A DNA stretch of 64,000 bases from Sipunculus nudus (Eukaryota > Annelida > Sipuncula > Golfingiida > Sipunculidae), in the NCBI GenBank assembly GCA_026874595.1, contig CM049315.1:320001-384000 (forward strand), read 5' to 3'. The position numbers and the translations under genes were made by a program. Numbering within the stretch: position 1 is the first letter of the stretch; every line of letters begins with the position of its first letter. Positions 22,076 through 34,239 of the stretch are shown here, one piece after another. Below the pieces are notes generated by a model. That model had not been told where the DNA came from. It did not search any database and worked only from the letters and a program-made list of their open reading frames with translations.

Positions 22076-22800
22076 CCTATCTTTGGGGATATAAATCCAT
22101 GTTTTGTTATCATTTGTAACGGTACATATTTTATACCCAAGGGATTAACCACGTGACTCGGAACCAGATTGGATTTTTCCCAGTTTATAAACCAGCCAAG
22201 ATTCTCTAATACTGTTAGCAGTAAATCTTTGTGTGCATTAATATTATGATTATCTACCATTAATATGAAGTCATCAACATAAGCAACAACCCTCAAGTTG
22301 TTTTCTCTCAAATAATTAACTACAGGCCTAATACACTTCTGGAAATAAAATGGAGAAACACATAAACCAAAAGGTAAAACCTGCCATATATAGTATTTTC
22401 CCCTCCAGGAAAACCCAAATTACTGTTGGTGCTCCCAGAGAACAGGGATATGATAAAAACCATTCCGTATATCAAATAATATCCTCTTGTTTGAATGAAT
22501 GTACATCACAGCACCTGTTTACCTCTCGAAGATCTATAATTAATCTCAACTGATTATTTCTCTTCGGCACCACTGAAATGGGAGACACACACGCAGGTTT
22601 AGAGTCAACCTGTCTCACAGCCCCTGATTGCAATAAGCATTCAAGTTTATTGTCAATAAACACACAGTGTTTAGAATCAACAACCCTATTTTGGAATTCA
22701 AAATGATGAGGTAATACCCTGGATGGTATTGCAACACCCTGTTTTAACCAGCTAATGACTCGTGAAGGCGCTCCAATGTTTTCATAAGCTTTAGCATTTT
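22072..22800 (-). pseudogene. DIRS-type reverse transcriptase
   Basis: Starts near 22800 with YENIGAPSRVISWLKQGV, goes on through KPACVSPISVVPKRNNQLRL and IIDLREVNRC (22663-22472), LPFGLCVSPFYFQKC (about 22370) and the catalytic YVDDFILM at about 22270-22281, then NINAHKDLLLTVLENLGWFI. At least two frameshifts separate the parts. The first recognisable codon falls directly at the end of the 52-bp satellite. Confidence 0.8.
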
Positions 22801-25184
22801 ATGAGTCTGCTGGAACCTGTATACACATAGTCCATGGGCATCAAAATTATTAATGAGTCTGCTGGAACCTGTATACACATAGTCCATGGGCATCAAAATT
22901 ATTAATGAGTCTGCTGGAACCTGTATACACATAGTCCATGGGCATCAAAATTATTAATGAGTCTGCCGGAACCTGTATACACATAGTCCATGGGCATCAA
23001 AATTATTAATGAGTCTGCTGGAACCTGTATACACATAGTCCATGGGCATCAAAATTATTAATGAGTCTGCTGGAACCTGTATACACATAGTCCATGGGCA
23101 TCAACATTATTAATGAGTCTGCTGGAACCTGTATACACATAGTCCATGGGCATCAACATTATTAATGAGTCTGCTGGAACCTGTATACACATAGTCCATG
23201 GGCATCAAAATTATTAATGAGTCTGCTGGAACCTGTATACACATAGTCCATGGGCATCAAAATTATAAATGAGTCTGCTGAAACCTGTATACACATAGTC
23301 CATGGGTATCAAAATTATTAATGAGTCTGCTGGAACCTGTATACACATAGTCCATGGGCATCAAAATTATTAACGAGTCTGCTGGAACGTGTATACACAA
23401 AGTCCATGGGCATCAAAATTATTAATGAGTCTGCTGGAACCTGTATACACATAGTCCATGGGCATCAAAATTATAAATGAGTCTGCTGGAACCTGTATAC
23501 ACATAGTCCATGGGCATCAAAATTATTAATGAGTCTGCTGGAACCTGTATACACATAGTCCATGGGCATCAAAATTATTAATGAGTCTGCCGGAACCTGT
23601 ATACACATAGTCCATGGGCATCAAAATTATTAATGAGTCTGCTGGAACCTGTATACACATAGTCCATGGGCATCAACATTATTAATGAGTCTGCTGGAAC
23701 CTGTATACACATAGTCCATGGGCATCAACATTATTAATGAGTCTGCTGGAACCTGTATACACATAGTCCATGGGCATCAAAATTATAAATGAGTCTGCTG
23801 GAACCTGTATACACATAGTCCATGGGCATCAAAATTATTAACAAGTCTGCTGGAACCTGTATACACATAGTCCATGGGCATCAAAATTATTAACAAGTCT
23901 GCTGGAACCTGTATACACATAGTCCATGGGCATCAAAATTATTAATGAGTCTGCTGGAACCTGTATACACATAGTCCATGGGCATCAAAATTATTAATGA
24001 GTCTGCTGGAACCTGTTTACACATAGTCCATGGGCATCAAAATTATTAATGAGTCTACTGGAACCTGTATACACATAGTCCATGGGCATCAAAATTATTA
24101 ATGAGTCTGCTGGAACCTGTATACACATAGTCCATGGGCATCAAAATTATTAATGAGTCTGCTGGAACCTGTATACACATAGTCGATGGGCATCAAAATT
24201 ATTAATGAGTCTGCCCGAACCTGTATACACATAGTCCATGGGCATCAACATTATTAATGAGTCTGCCCGAACCTGTATACACAGTCCATGGGCATCAACA
24301 TTATTAATGAGTCTGCCCGAACCTGTATACACATAGTCCATGGGCATCAAAATTATTAATGAGTCTGCTGGAACGTGTATACACATAGTCCATGGGCATC
24401 AACATTATTAATGAGTCTGCTTGAACGTGTATACACATAGTCCATGGGCATCAACATTATTAATGAGTCTGCTGGAACCTGTATACACATAGTCCATGGG
24501 CATCAAAATTATTAACGAGTCTGCTGGAACGTGTATACACAAAGTCCATGGGCATCAAAATTATTAATGAGTCTGCTGGAACCTGTAAACACATAGTCCA
24601 TGGGCATCAACATTATTAATGAGTCTGCCCGAACCTGTATACACATAGTCCATGGGCATCAAAATTATTAATGAGTCTGCTGGAACCTGTATACACATAG
24701 TCCATGGGCATCAACATTATTAATGAGTCTGCTGGAACCTGTATACACATAGTCCATGGGCATCAACATTATTAATGAGTCTGCTGGAACCTGTATACAC
24801 ATAGTCCATGGGCATCAAAATTATTAATGAGTCTGCTGGAACCTGTATACACATAGTCCATGGGCATCAAAATTATTAATGAGTCTGCTGGAACCTGTAT
24901 ACACATAGTCCATGGGCATCAAAATTATAAATGAGTCTGCGGGAACCTGTATACGCATAGTCCATGGGCATCAAAATTATAAATGAGTCTGCTGGAACGT
25001 GTATACACATAGTCCATGGGCATCAAAATTATTAATGAGTCTGCTTGAACGTGTATACACAAAGTCCATGGGCATCAAAATTATTAATGAGTCTGCGGGA
25101 ACCTGTATACACATAGTCCATGGGCATCAAAATTATTAATGAGTCTGCTGGAACCTGTATACACATAGTCCATGGGCATCAAAA
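22801..25184. repeat. 52-bp satellite, 46 tandem units
   Basis: Unit of 52 bp containing gagtctgctggaacctgtat and acacatagtccatgggcatc. Forty-six units fit exactly with one 2-bp deletion (about 24280). Variants include ctgccgg, ctgcccg, ctgcttg, ctgcggg, caacatt for caaaatt, ataaatg for attaatg, and acacaaagt. Since 52 is not a multiple of 3, a frame changes with each unit; apparent peptides are incidental. It occupies the interval between gag (ending 25256) and RT (starting ~22800) of the surrounding element. Confidence 0.95.
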
Positions 25185-25255
25185 GTAGGCAGCAGTGTTT
25201 AGAACCAACAGAAGTAGCTAAAAATCTAAATGTTAACAGCACACAGTGTCACCAA

Positions 25256-26252
25256 TCAATTCTGATCATGGGTGTTCTGCTGGGATGGTTTTGAATATGG
25301 TACACCAGAATCTTGGAAATTCCGGAATGCAGAGGTATTGGCATTGTACTGTCTTGACTGATAAAGACCACGATACCCAGGCCTGTAGCCAAAACCTCTG
25401 GGACGGCTGTATGACCTCTCTCTGTCATGTGCTGTGTTCTGCGGGATAATGCTGTTTGCTATGCGGGGATTTTCAATTGCCCTCGATGGCAAGGCAGACG
25501 TATTTTCTGCAGGGTACAAAAAATTCTGGAGGCTTGTGGATATTGTGAGCGTACAATTAAGTCTGCATACTCATCTTGCAAGGACTGCACATGCGCCAGG
25601 TTTATCAGGTATATGTGGTTAAGTTTTTGTTCGAGGACCTTATCCTGTGGTAGTGTTGCCAAGAGTTTTAATGTAGTTTCAGCATAACGAGCCGACTTAC
25701 TAATAACATTGAGCAGTGGTTGGTCATTGCGTGGCACTCCTTGTCTTCAATCATGTGCCTTATGGTCAGCAGGGAGCACAACATGAGCTAAAGAGTCACG
25801 TATTGATTTGAACTGTCCTTGCAAATCTTCCTCAGGGTGATTCACTGTACCGTGACCAGGACTGAAGGAGCCCCTCAAGCAGTGACAGGGGCAGAATTAT
25901 CAGATGCGGCCTGGTGTGGCAAAGTATGTGCTACAAAAGTCTCACTGTTTATCTGAGTCGAATCAGTTGTACTCACGGGCGGGTTTGGTGCCGGCGCAGT
26001 CTCGCCTTCATTTTTATGAACCGCGGTATGCCCCTCTAGACTTTAAATCCTGGCATTAAGTTTCGACTGTTCGACTTTAAAACACTGGAAGTCACTGCAT
26101 AATTGACTAACTAACACTTCAATTTTACAAAGTTTTTCATTATCGCCCATCGCGGCTGACCCAAGCGGTGAGGTAGCACCTAGCATGAATAAATTACCGT
26201 AAGCGACCTGGCGCTTACGAAGTGCAGCTAACCGCCGCAGGCGGCAGCACAT
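25256..26252 (-). pseudogene. DIRS-type gag-like ORF1
   Basis: Three overlapping frames. The N-terminal part (26252-26043) has MGDNEKLCKIEVLVSQLCSD with a likely helical region. The middle, after frameshifts and stops, reads PRNDQPLLNVISKSARYAET and TLPQDKVLEQKLNHIYLINL (25737-25459). The C-terminal part (25519-25256) is Arg/Gly/Tyr-rich (RPRGFGYRPGYRGLYQSR), like a nucleic-acid-binding tail. The second such element, at 54700-55486, ends in a similar RG-rich tail. Confidence 0.65.
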
Positions 26253-26274
26253 GCAGTTTAATTGTTTGTGTGAC

Positions 26275-26685
26275 TACTATTTGCCTTTGGGATTACTACC
26301 AGAACTTCACTTTTGGATGTTGTGATTACATTGGACTATTATTCTCTGAGAAGAATTACGTGAACTGATCTTCTGGATTATATGTTTTAAAGGACTTGTT
26401 GAGCTGTGACAGTGGTGGTATCCAGAAAACCTAGGATCCGGACACTCTGGTACTATACATTTTATTGTTTAACTGTATAATTGTATTGATTTAGTGTATT
26501 GTAACGTTAGGATTGTTTAAGAATAAATAATAATTATTTGTTAACAAAAAAAACACTGGCTTATTTATTCATTCCCCTAGACATTTTACGCTGCCTTGTG
26601 TTACAGAATCTGATTTTTTTTATCTCTGTAACCAAATTTATGCTCGTGACGACCACGTGATTTGTTGTTATTAGGTTCCGTAACA
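26275..26685 (+). mobile_element. LTR 3' part (Gmr1-like family)
   Basis: Matches the last ~410 bp of the solo LTR: tttgcctttgggattac, ggtggtatccag, aggatccgg, gaataaataataatta, ctgtaacc and the end ttattaggttccgtaaca (26685). The U3 and promoter are missing on the side where the DIRS-type element begins. Confidence 0.8.
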
Positions 26686-27129
26686 AGATTCGACAAAGTT
26701 CCGAGAACAATGCTGCGGTCCGGAGAGGCACAGTCCATTGATTAGGATCAAAAGCGCATATTTATTTATAAAATAGTTGATTGTGTCCTGGTGTGTAAAT
26801 TTGTGTTTTAACAAAGGCATTTCCCTGGCCAGCATTAACTTGAAGGAACAGTTCTTGTGTAAAGGAACAAAACTGTAACGACAATTATAAATTAATACTC
26901 TTATAGCTATCATTGTTATTATTATTATTTTTGAGTGTTTTAAGTAATTAACAGGGATAAGCCATGCAAAAGCCCCAGAGTGAGAGCATTCAAGCCGCAA
27001 AACAATCCGGGGGTAATCCATGGCTTCCTGTGGATACACCTAATCTCGTGCCACCGTAATGAAAGATAGAAGGAGGGGAAGATATAAGAGGGTCCATACT
27101 CTATGTTACAAAATTCTTAAGTAGGATTT
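26686..27129. other. No recognised feature
   Basis: A 122-codon minus frame (27039-26671) overlaps the LTR end and has no motifs. Otherwise unassigned. Confidence 0.45.
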
Positions 27130-28330
27130 TGTTTGCATGTCTACATGCGGTGACAAGTTCGTTCCGTATGTTGAGGATGGCAAGATCCCGGTTACAAATG
27201 TTGTAGTCCTTTTCCCATGGGCACAGGTGGAACCTGTTTGTGGTCCCATATTAAGCCTCTGCCTGTTTAAGTATTTCCTTGTTATATTGTAGTTTTCGTT
27301 TTTTGTCTTTCAGTTGCCATATATATCTGTTTAGTTCGGCGTAGAATGTCTTTGATTTGTTCTTGAAGGATGATATATGGTTAGCGTAGCGTGTTTTGAA
27401 TGAGTTTTCTCTATTTACCATTTAGGTTTGTTTGGCTCCTTCGCTGTCGTGTTGCCTGGTACACAATTGATTCTTTTAGACATTGGACATTCACCTGGTT
27501 TCCTTTAGTTACATTCAGCAGATTTTGGAGCTTTCCATTTAATATAATATAAACGTATTTATTTTACATGGATTGTACAAATAGTTATTATAACTAATCG
27601 AGGCACTCTCCATGGCTCCGGTGATGGCGTTCGGCAGTCTGCAAAGGTGGAGGAAACCGGAGTACCCGGAGAAAACCACCGGCCTTGGACGGGCAACTGC
27701 AACCCACTCTCATAGCCACGCCGGGGATCGAACCCGGGTCGCTAGCGGAGAGAGCCAAGAGTTTTACCACTCAGCTGTCCAGGTCTTTTGTGTAAATCGA
27801 TGTATTGTTTCATATTGTACATGCAGCTATAACTCAGTTTGATGGAATTTCCGTTGAATATTTTATGAAACGCATGGTCCCTTGGAAAATACTTCTGTCA
27901 CATTTTTGAGAAATGTTTTACCGACGTTGGTGGCTACGTTTTGCTATATGGATGGCTGTACCATATGACATGTCGACGGCATTTTTTCAGTTGGAGGTGT
28001 GAGTGGGGCTGCTGATGTAAATTTTATTTGATAGTTGTATCTGCTTTTGTAAGCGCTTCCTGGTATATGGACTCTTTCTGATTGAATGATTCGGTGCCTG
28101 GTGATATTGTGGAGACACGTTTATTGACCTTATTTCGGGTATATTTTTGATGATTTCACAGGGTGGTTTAATTTCTCGTCGACAAACAATTGCGTAATGT
28201 TTGGTTTCGTAAACGGTTTGTGTTTCCCATCGTGCAGATCTAAAGTTATATCTACAAGGTCAACGGTCTCTTAGTTTCCTCTCAATTGTAACTCTAAAAT
28301 TTAGACCATGTGCTTTGAATATTTTGCATC
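27130..28330 (-). pseudogene. Penelope-like element with GIY-YIG domain, split by a SINE
   Basis: Minus-strand pieces in several frames: KHKPFTKPNITQLFVDEKLNHP (as shorter runs) near 28180-28230, a VATNVGKTFLKNV block near 27900, SYSCMYNMKQYIDLHKR just before the SINE, and, after it, AECN, RKPGECPMSK and VYQAT (27440-27540), then ENSFKTRYANHISSFKNKSK and YIWQLKDKKRKLQYNK. These match the Cys cluster and GIY-YIG endonuclease region of the copy at 48640-49400. In this family RT and endonuclease act in target-primed insertion. Confidence 0.65.
27541..27785 (-). mobile_element. tRNA-derived SINE inside the Penelope-like element
   Basis: On the minus strand: tRNA-like head with agctgagtggtaaaactctt (A box) and gggttcgatccccgg (B box), then ggttttctccgggtactccg and a tail gattagttataataactatt. 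It interrupts the Penelope-like frame between the SYSCM and Cys-cluster blocks. A truncated second copy lies at 33300-33473. Confidence 0.8.
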
Positions 28331-30317
28331 TTAATTGCTTGGGGTTTCCTTTGTGATTCCGAGACCATCTTCCCTGTATAAACCAAATAGGTGCCGAGTT
28401 TCCTTGTGATGAGATCGAGTATTAAGTTTAATGAGAATATTAAATTGGTTTAATGCAGCAACGTTTATATTAGTAAGAGTTTGTATGAGGCTGGACTTAT
28501 TTATGTTAGAGTTGCATTTCATAATTGAAATGTTGTGCCCTTCACCACATGACAGAATAGGAGTGTTCAGTCGTTAGATTATATAAAAGTGGAGGGCAAT
28601 CTTTTATTAAATGTTGGTTAGCTCAGTATATGCTACATGTATATATATTATCCCAAGAACTTCTAGATTTTGTCATACATGTAATTTAAAAAAAAAATTG
28701 ATTGAGAGAAAGTCTTTCACCTAGCATTCATAGTTTGTCTAGATACTAAAACTTGATGTTTACAGTCTAAAGTAATTCACAGCATAAATATTATTGTCAT
28801 GAAATGATCAGTGCGTTTCTATGACCCAGTATGACAAGTGCTCGTTTGCATACGCTTGGTTGATATTTGCTCCATCTCGTCTCCGTTTGAGCGGCGTGTA
28901 TCTCTTGTTGTCATCACTAGTCAAGACACGGCGACAGCGACTTCAAATCACGCCAGCTTGGGTATTTACAGGTTTTGTTAAAGGCTCTTATTCAAATAAA
29001 ATAGTTGCTTAGGAATACAAGGGGATAGACCAATAGCTCTAGACGCAATTCCCATTTTCTCACTAAAATAAATCAAATGGTGGTCATATCATCAACAACG
29101 CCGGCATTTTAAACAAGCCTATTTTACATATGCGAAGTACACATGGCTTCATGGGTACATATTCTGTACGTGAATCCTGCAGTTATAAAGGTTCGGGTTC
29201 CTTGATAGTTTGAGAAAACTCCTGGAGAACATATGTCATCTCGTAAGTGAACGGATCGTTACCGATTGTCTGCTTTTGATATCGCATTTGTACGCGCTGT
29301 TCTGAACTGTTGCATGCTGGATATTTACCGCCAAAAAGTTCACAACTAAATTAAACTGATCGCGCTGGCATATAGTATATACTACGAGTGAAAACTGATG
29401 CTGAACATTGTAGCAATATTTAAATGAAACTTACAAGATTCATGCGCCTTCTACAACGACATGACCACCCTATTACTAGTGCCAGTATGTACAAACACTC
29501 TCCAGGCTGGTGCTGAAAGGCATACTAAATAATGTCACGACTTTGTACCATTAACATCAACTAATTAGTAACATGCTGTAAACAGTTTGTTTACAGGCCT
29601 AATTTTTAAATATGTACCTTAACCTATAACCCTTCATGTTTCGTATAACAATACTGCAGCGAGGTCATGTATGAATCACGTAACGCTAAGGAATTTTTGC
29701 AAACGACAGGACAAGGGTGACACACAAGGAACCGATTGTGGCACACTCAGCATAAACAACAATAAGGATTCTACAGACGAACCATGTCATAAACTGTACC
29801 CATGTCCTATCAGCCATACTGGCGAATAAACCAAACAAACAACCAGCACGTAAAAAATGTTTCTATAAAATTTGGTGAACTTGACATTAAGCGATAATTG
29901 CGGAAATAAACTTCCAACAATTTGTAAATGCAACATGCCCTCAAATATTCCATTATAACATACAATAGGAAGAGCTGCATTTCACTAAATTCAAATTAAG
30001 GCAATATACCCGTTCATTGAGTACCTAGAAGTGTAAATATATATCCACAACTCAAAAAATACTTACACGTCGACCAATAAGCCACCTATCTTCCGGATGT
30101 AATGACAAAGCAATGAAAGGAATCCTTTCGATATCATGTCTCAGTTTAGAAAATAATCTGACATGCCCCTCTTATATTAAAGTAAAAAAATGAATATAAA
30201 TATAATAAATATATTAAACCTGCATTTACTCTTCAGGTACACAAAAACGTATTATTTGCAATTTTAAGAAAATATTTGGGAACACAGGTCTGTAGTATGA
30301 CAATAAAAAGCGTCTGA
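28331..30317. other. No recognised feature
   Basis: About 2 kb of AT-rich sequence. Frames at 28331-28522 and 28821-29012 have no motif. No clear repeat match was seen in the window. Confidence 0.5.
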
Positions 30318-30392
30318 CTTCTCTCTCCGGGAATCGAACCCGGACCGCCGGAGCGAATGGCCAGGAATCTAACCGCTGGGCCATAGATTCAC
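30318..30392 (-). repeat. Degenerate tRNA-like (Pol III) sequence
   Basis: Minus strand: tggcccagcggttagattcc (A-box-like) and gggttcgattcccgg (B box) in tRNA spacing; the body resembles a tRNA-Glu type. The acceptor stem does not pair well and the would-be anticodon stem has a mismatch, so it is a pseudo-tRNA or SINE head and probably not a working tRNA. Confidence 0.6.
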
Positions 30393-30393
<1 letters not shown>

Positions 30394-30424
<31 letters not shown>

Positions 30425-30437
30425 TATAATAATAATA
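30394..30437. repeat. (AAT)n microsatellite, probable LINE tail
   Basis: Runs of aat (att on the minus strand) lie at the downstream end of the minus-strand LINE, where CR1/L2-type LINEs carry short microsatellite tails. Confidence 0.65.
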
Positions 30438-30439
30438 TA

Positions 30440-31720
30440 TTCTTATAATGCATATATCCAGAATGCAAGACCCTGCTCGAGGCGCATAACAATAAAATAT
30501 ATAAATTGCAATCGCATACATTTAAAATAAATGACAATAATTAGACTATATTTTTAACATAATGCCAGTGTTAGGATCAAAATAAATTTCATAATACTAA
30601 ATACTAAAACACGGCATATAATCTACAATTTACATTAAATTTTTATCATAGGCTTGCCTAAAAAAGTGAGTCTTCAGTGCACGTTGAAATATATCAATAG
30701 AATCTGATTTCTCTGTATAATTCGGCAAACTGTTCTAGAGCACAGGAGCACAACAACTGAATGCTCTCTCCCCCGTATGTAGATAATTTACCCCTAGGTT
30801 CACAAAGACGCATGTACTTATTACTTGATCTCAATGCAAGAGGTGTTAAATGTAACTGGAGTAAATCTGTGGCATAAAGAGGTGCTTTCTCATTGAGAAC
30901 CTTATATGTTAGCATCAATATTAAAATCTAATACGAAATTCTACAGGTAGCCAGTGCAACTCGAACAAGATGGATGATATATGATTACGTTTTGGACATC
31001 TGGATACAATGCGAGCCGTCTGATTTTGAATTCATTGCAGTCTTAACATCTGAGATTTTGGTTCTTCATATATAAGGGAATTACAAACATCTAACTTCGA
31101 CAAAATCAAAATCTGTGCTAACCGTGCAGCAGTTGACTTGGAGAGATATTTGCGGATCCGCCAAAGGTTGTACAGACTAAAATAAGCACTCTTACATATT
31201 AAACTGATTTATGCCTTTGTTTCATATGATCATCAAAAATAACTCCTAGATTTCGCACTTTCCGGGTTGGTTTTAGGCACAGGTACCAATACTAATGTAA
31301 GGATTAACAACTTTCTGTAACTGCTTAGCTGAACCCATAATAATCATCTCAGTTTTGTCACTTTTGAGGTTAAGGCTTGTTTTGTATCATCCAATGTTGA
31401 ATATGGTTCACACATTTCTCAATCTTTCTCAAGGTTTAGAGCAAGGTGAGCATGATGTGTACAACTGTGTATCATCTGCATACAGAACATAATCTAAGCA
31501 ATGTTCTCGTATGAGGTTACCAAGGGGTTTCGTATACATTTTAAAAATAATAGGGCGTAAGACAGAACCTTAAGGTACCCAATATTTTAAATCTGATCCA
31601 TCCGAGACACTTTCGCCAATGACAACTGACTGTATCCTGTCACTGAGGTACGCCTCAATCCAGGCTAGAGCTAAATCTTTGATACCATACACCACATCAA
31701 TAACACTCCACTCCTACACG
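30440..31720 (-). pseudogene. CR1/L2-like LINE, reverse transcriptase 3' part
   Basis: Minus-strand RT with frameshifts: DLALAWIEAYLSDRIQSVVI, GESVSDGSDLKYWVP, the catalytic YADDTQLY (about 31467-31483), SLNLKSDKTEMIIMGSAKQL, AARLAQILILSKLDVCNSLI and MLTYKVLNEKAPLYATDLL ending LYREIRFY (30694). The spacing and the SDKTE and LHWLPV motifs fit CR1/L2-group non-LTR elements. It is 5' truncated near 31720, as is common for LINEs, and ends in the (AAT)n tract. Confidence 0.82.
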
Positions 31721-33299
31721 AACCCGCACCACAGGAGCAAAAGGCCGGGATTCTGACCGTCAAGCAATCAGATCTATAACACTCCCGGCCTTGAATTCTT
31801 TTAAATTTAACCAATACAAGGTAAAATATACTTAGCAAACATCACACAATTAAACTGAGGACAATTATGACATTACACCGATGACACAGAATTATCATGA
31901 TACGCTTTTTTTATTATTGATTTCACTATGTCAAATTCTGTGGCATGTCCTTCTGTATTCATACCCTGGAAATCTTTAAAACGATTTGCGATCTGTAAAC
32001 AGGGATTTCAGTGTATTGTTCTTGCGGATTTTTTAGTAGCGGTCCAGTCTGAATCCAACGCGCACACATTTCAGGGAACCAGTGGACCATGCAATGTTGG
32101 GATTGTGAAGCGTCATATGGTCTCTAGGTAACGATGCCGATATTTTACAGAGGCTACAGTAAATTTTGGCCAATAAGCGCCCGGTAGCGAATTCTGAATG
32201 GAAAAGGCTCTGAACAAATAGTTCAGTTGGCAGAAAGACTCCAAGCAGGAAGCTGCAAGCTTCATGATTGGACAATTTTTTTATAGGGGCCCCCGAGCCG
32301 TGGAGTCGTGTTATTGAAGGCCAACTCATTTTTTTGCTGAATGAACATTTTTGTTGCTGATATCAGCCGCATACATACTCATGTCTATGTTGTGATTTGT
32401 CGGGCCCCGGAGACATGGTGTAGAAGACGAGTCGTCTGAAGTAGAGCCATGGAGACGTGATGCGGTAGACTCCAATGTGACTGGCTGGTGTACCGACACT
32501 ACTGCCACAAGTCCAGAGGTCGAAGGACAACCCTGTGTTACTTACCCGTCTGATGAGTCATAAACACCAACCCATATTGTTTTCGTGCACGGTGAGCCTA
32601 AGTTCTATTCCTACTGATGAAATTTGTTGTAGCCTGTATAATTCTTACCATGTCAAGAATATACTGTAGGCCTACCAATTTGCTGTCTTCTTTTAGTATC
32701 ATTTAGAGATATAATCTAGAGATATAATTATTCTTCATATATATTGTAAGTCGTATGACACGCTATGCTGTCTTCAATAATACTTTTGGGCCAAAACTAT
32801 CATTAAATGTCCCATTTGTTCATACGGGTAAACGTCCTTGAAATAAAGGGATATTTTCTTGTAAGTGGAATTACGTATGCTAACCCAGTTAAGACCAAAT
32901 AAAGAGCAAATCCTATAGACCTATAAATAGGACCTACAAATATAATTTTATTTAATTATAGAACTGAACTGGTCCATTCTACCCTGTTATGTGTTTTGAG
33001 GGTTCAGACTGGAGCTGGGGAACGAGCTATAGAAGACTTATGGACGCTCTATAAGCCATCTAAATATCTATTTTCTGTATATGTTGTAAATAAAATTTGT
33101 TGAAGTTTAAACGAGCTGTTTTATCTCTTTGTGCAAATGCTTCTGTCTATGCCAAACGAGTCTGGGCAGGGTCAGATTAGATACTGACCTTGACAACCTA
33201 TACATCACTAAAATGTAGTAATCTATCTGAAACAACGCTTACTCCAGGAATTTAATCACGAGTTGCACCTTCCAAAAGGATCAGCTTGGTAATTGATCT
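31721..33299. other. No recognised feature
   Basis: No gene recognised. Frames at 31928-32131, 32033-32329 and 32326-32508 overlap on opposite strands and carry no motif. An aataaa near 33086 on the plus strand has no open frame in front of it. Confidence 0.45.
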
Positions 33300-33473
33300 A
33301 AATATAAATATAAACTTATTTATTTAACAATAGTTAAATAACAAAATAGTTATTATAACTAATCAAGGCACTCTCCATGGCTCCGATGATGGCGTTCGGT
33401 AGTCTGTAGAGGTGAAAACCGGAAAATCCGGAGAAAACCTTGGATGGGCAACTACAACCCACTCTCATAGCCC
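33300..33473 (-). mobile_element. Truncated SINE, same family as 27541-27785
   Basis: Shares the tail attagttataataactatt, ggcactctccatggctccg, atggcgttcgg and gcaactacaacccactctcatag with the copy at 27541. The tRNA-like head is missing. Confidence 0.8.
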
Positions 33474-33646
33474 TTTATCGGTCGATAAAAGGAAGATTAA
33501 TGACTCAAAAAGGTCTCTAAAGGATGCATGACTACCTTAGTAACAACAGTGTTACTATTACTAACATTATCATTAAACTTGCTCTCTCCTTCTTTAATGT
33601 CATCCTGATCCTTTTCCAGATCGCAAGACATGTGAGGAGGGTAAAC

Positions 33647-34239
33647 TCATAAATCCCTATGCCTTGACAGAAAACCTGGACCATGAAACCATAATTGCGG
33701 TAAAGATTTACCATCACAACCCCGTGTCAAAATGTCAGCTGGATTCTCACTGCCTTTGATGTGACGCAGTTGCTCCGAGTCGCTCATTTCGCAAATCTGT
33801 GACACCCTGTAGGCGACGAAAACCTTGAATCTTTTCGTGTCATTTTGAATGTAAGCGATGGTAATCTGACATTCCGTCAAAAAGGTTGATTTCAGTAAGC
33901 ACACTTGAAGCTCTCCCCTAATAAGAGAATCAAGTCTTGCAGCAACTACGGCAGCAGAAAGTTCAAGTCTAGGAACAGTTTGATGGGTGCTAGTCTTCTC
34001 TTACTAGCCAAAAGATGAACATGAATCTTTCACCTGCAATTGACAATTCTAAGGTAACTACACGCTCCAAATGCTAGCTCACTGGCGTCACAAAAATCGT
34101 GCAGCTCTATGACACAATCTTCAAAATCGCTTGGCACGACACACCTTGGGAATCTCAGGTCCTGAAGATATTTCAGGGAATTCAACCAAATCTGCCATTT
34201 CTTAGCAAGATCGGGAGGTATACAAAAATCCGGGGACAT
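33647..34239 (-). pseudogene. BEL/Pao RNase H
   Basis: Frame 34239-34030 has PRCVVPSDFEDCVIELHDFC followed by DASELAFGACSYLR, the BEL/Pao RNase H start with its first catalytic Asp. Frame 33904-33647 continues with FKVFVAYRVSQICEMSDSEQ and HIKGSENPADILTRG. Frame breaks lie between them. Confidence 0.8.

Larger units (their letters stand above)
20629..26252 (-). mobile_element. DIRS/Ngaro-type tyrosine-recombinase retrotransposon, truncated
   Basis: Minus-strand element in the order gag (26252-25256), satellite array (25184-22801), reverse transcriptase (22800-22072), RNase H (22075-21413 and on), tyrosine recombinase N-terminal half (20990-20629). The recombinase catalytic half and both terminal repeats are missing. 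At the 5' side it abuts an LTR fragment (26275). No methyltransferase-like domain lies between RNase H and recombinase, which favours a Ngaro/PAT-type arrangement over DIRS1. Frames are fairly open (366 codons at 21729-20629), so it is not very old. Confidence 0.85.

Noticed and set aside
22744-24386. Peptide repeats (MDYVYTGS..., LINNFDAHGL...) in frames over the satellite
   Set aside because: They result from the 52-bp array; the unit is not a multiple of 3, so no frame persists except by chance.
22801-25184. CRISPR-like array
   Set aside because: Units are contiguous with no unique spacers, and the context is eukaryotic.
26671-27039. 122-codon minus frame
   Set aside because: It overlaps an LTR end and has no recognisable domain.
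30318-30392. Functional tRNA gene
   Set aside because: A and B boxes are present but the acceptor stem does not pair and the anticodon stem is mismatched.
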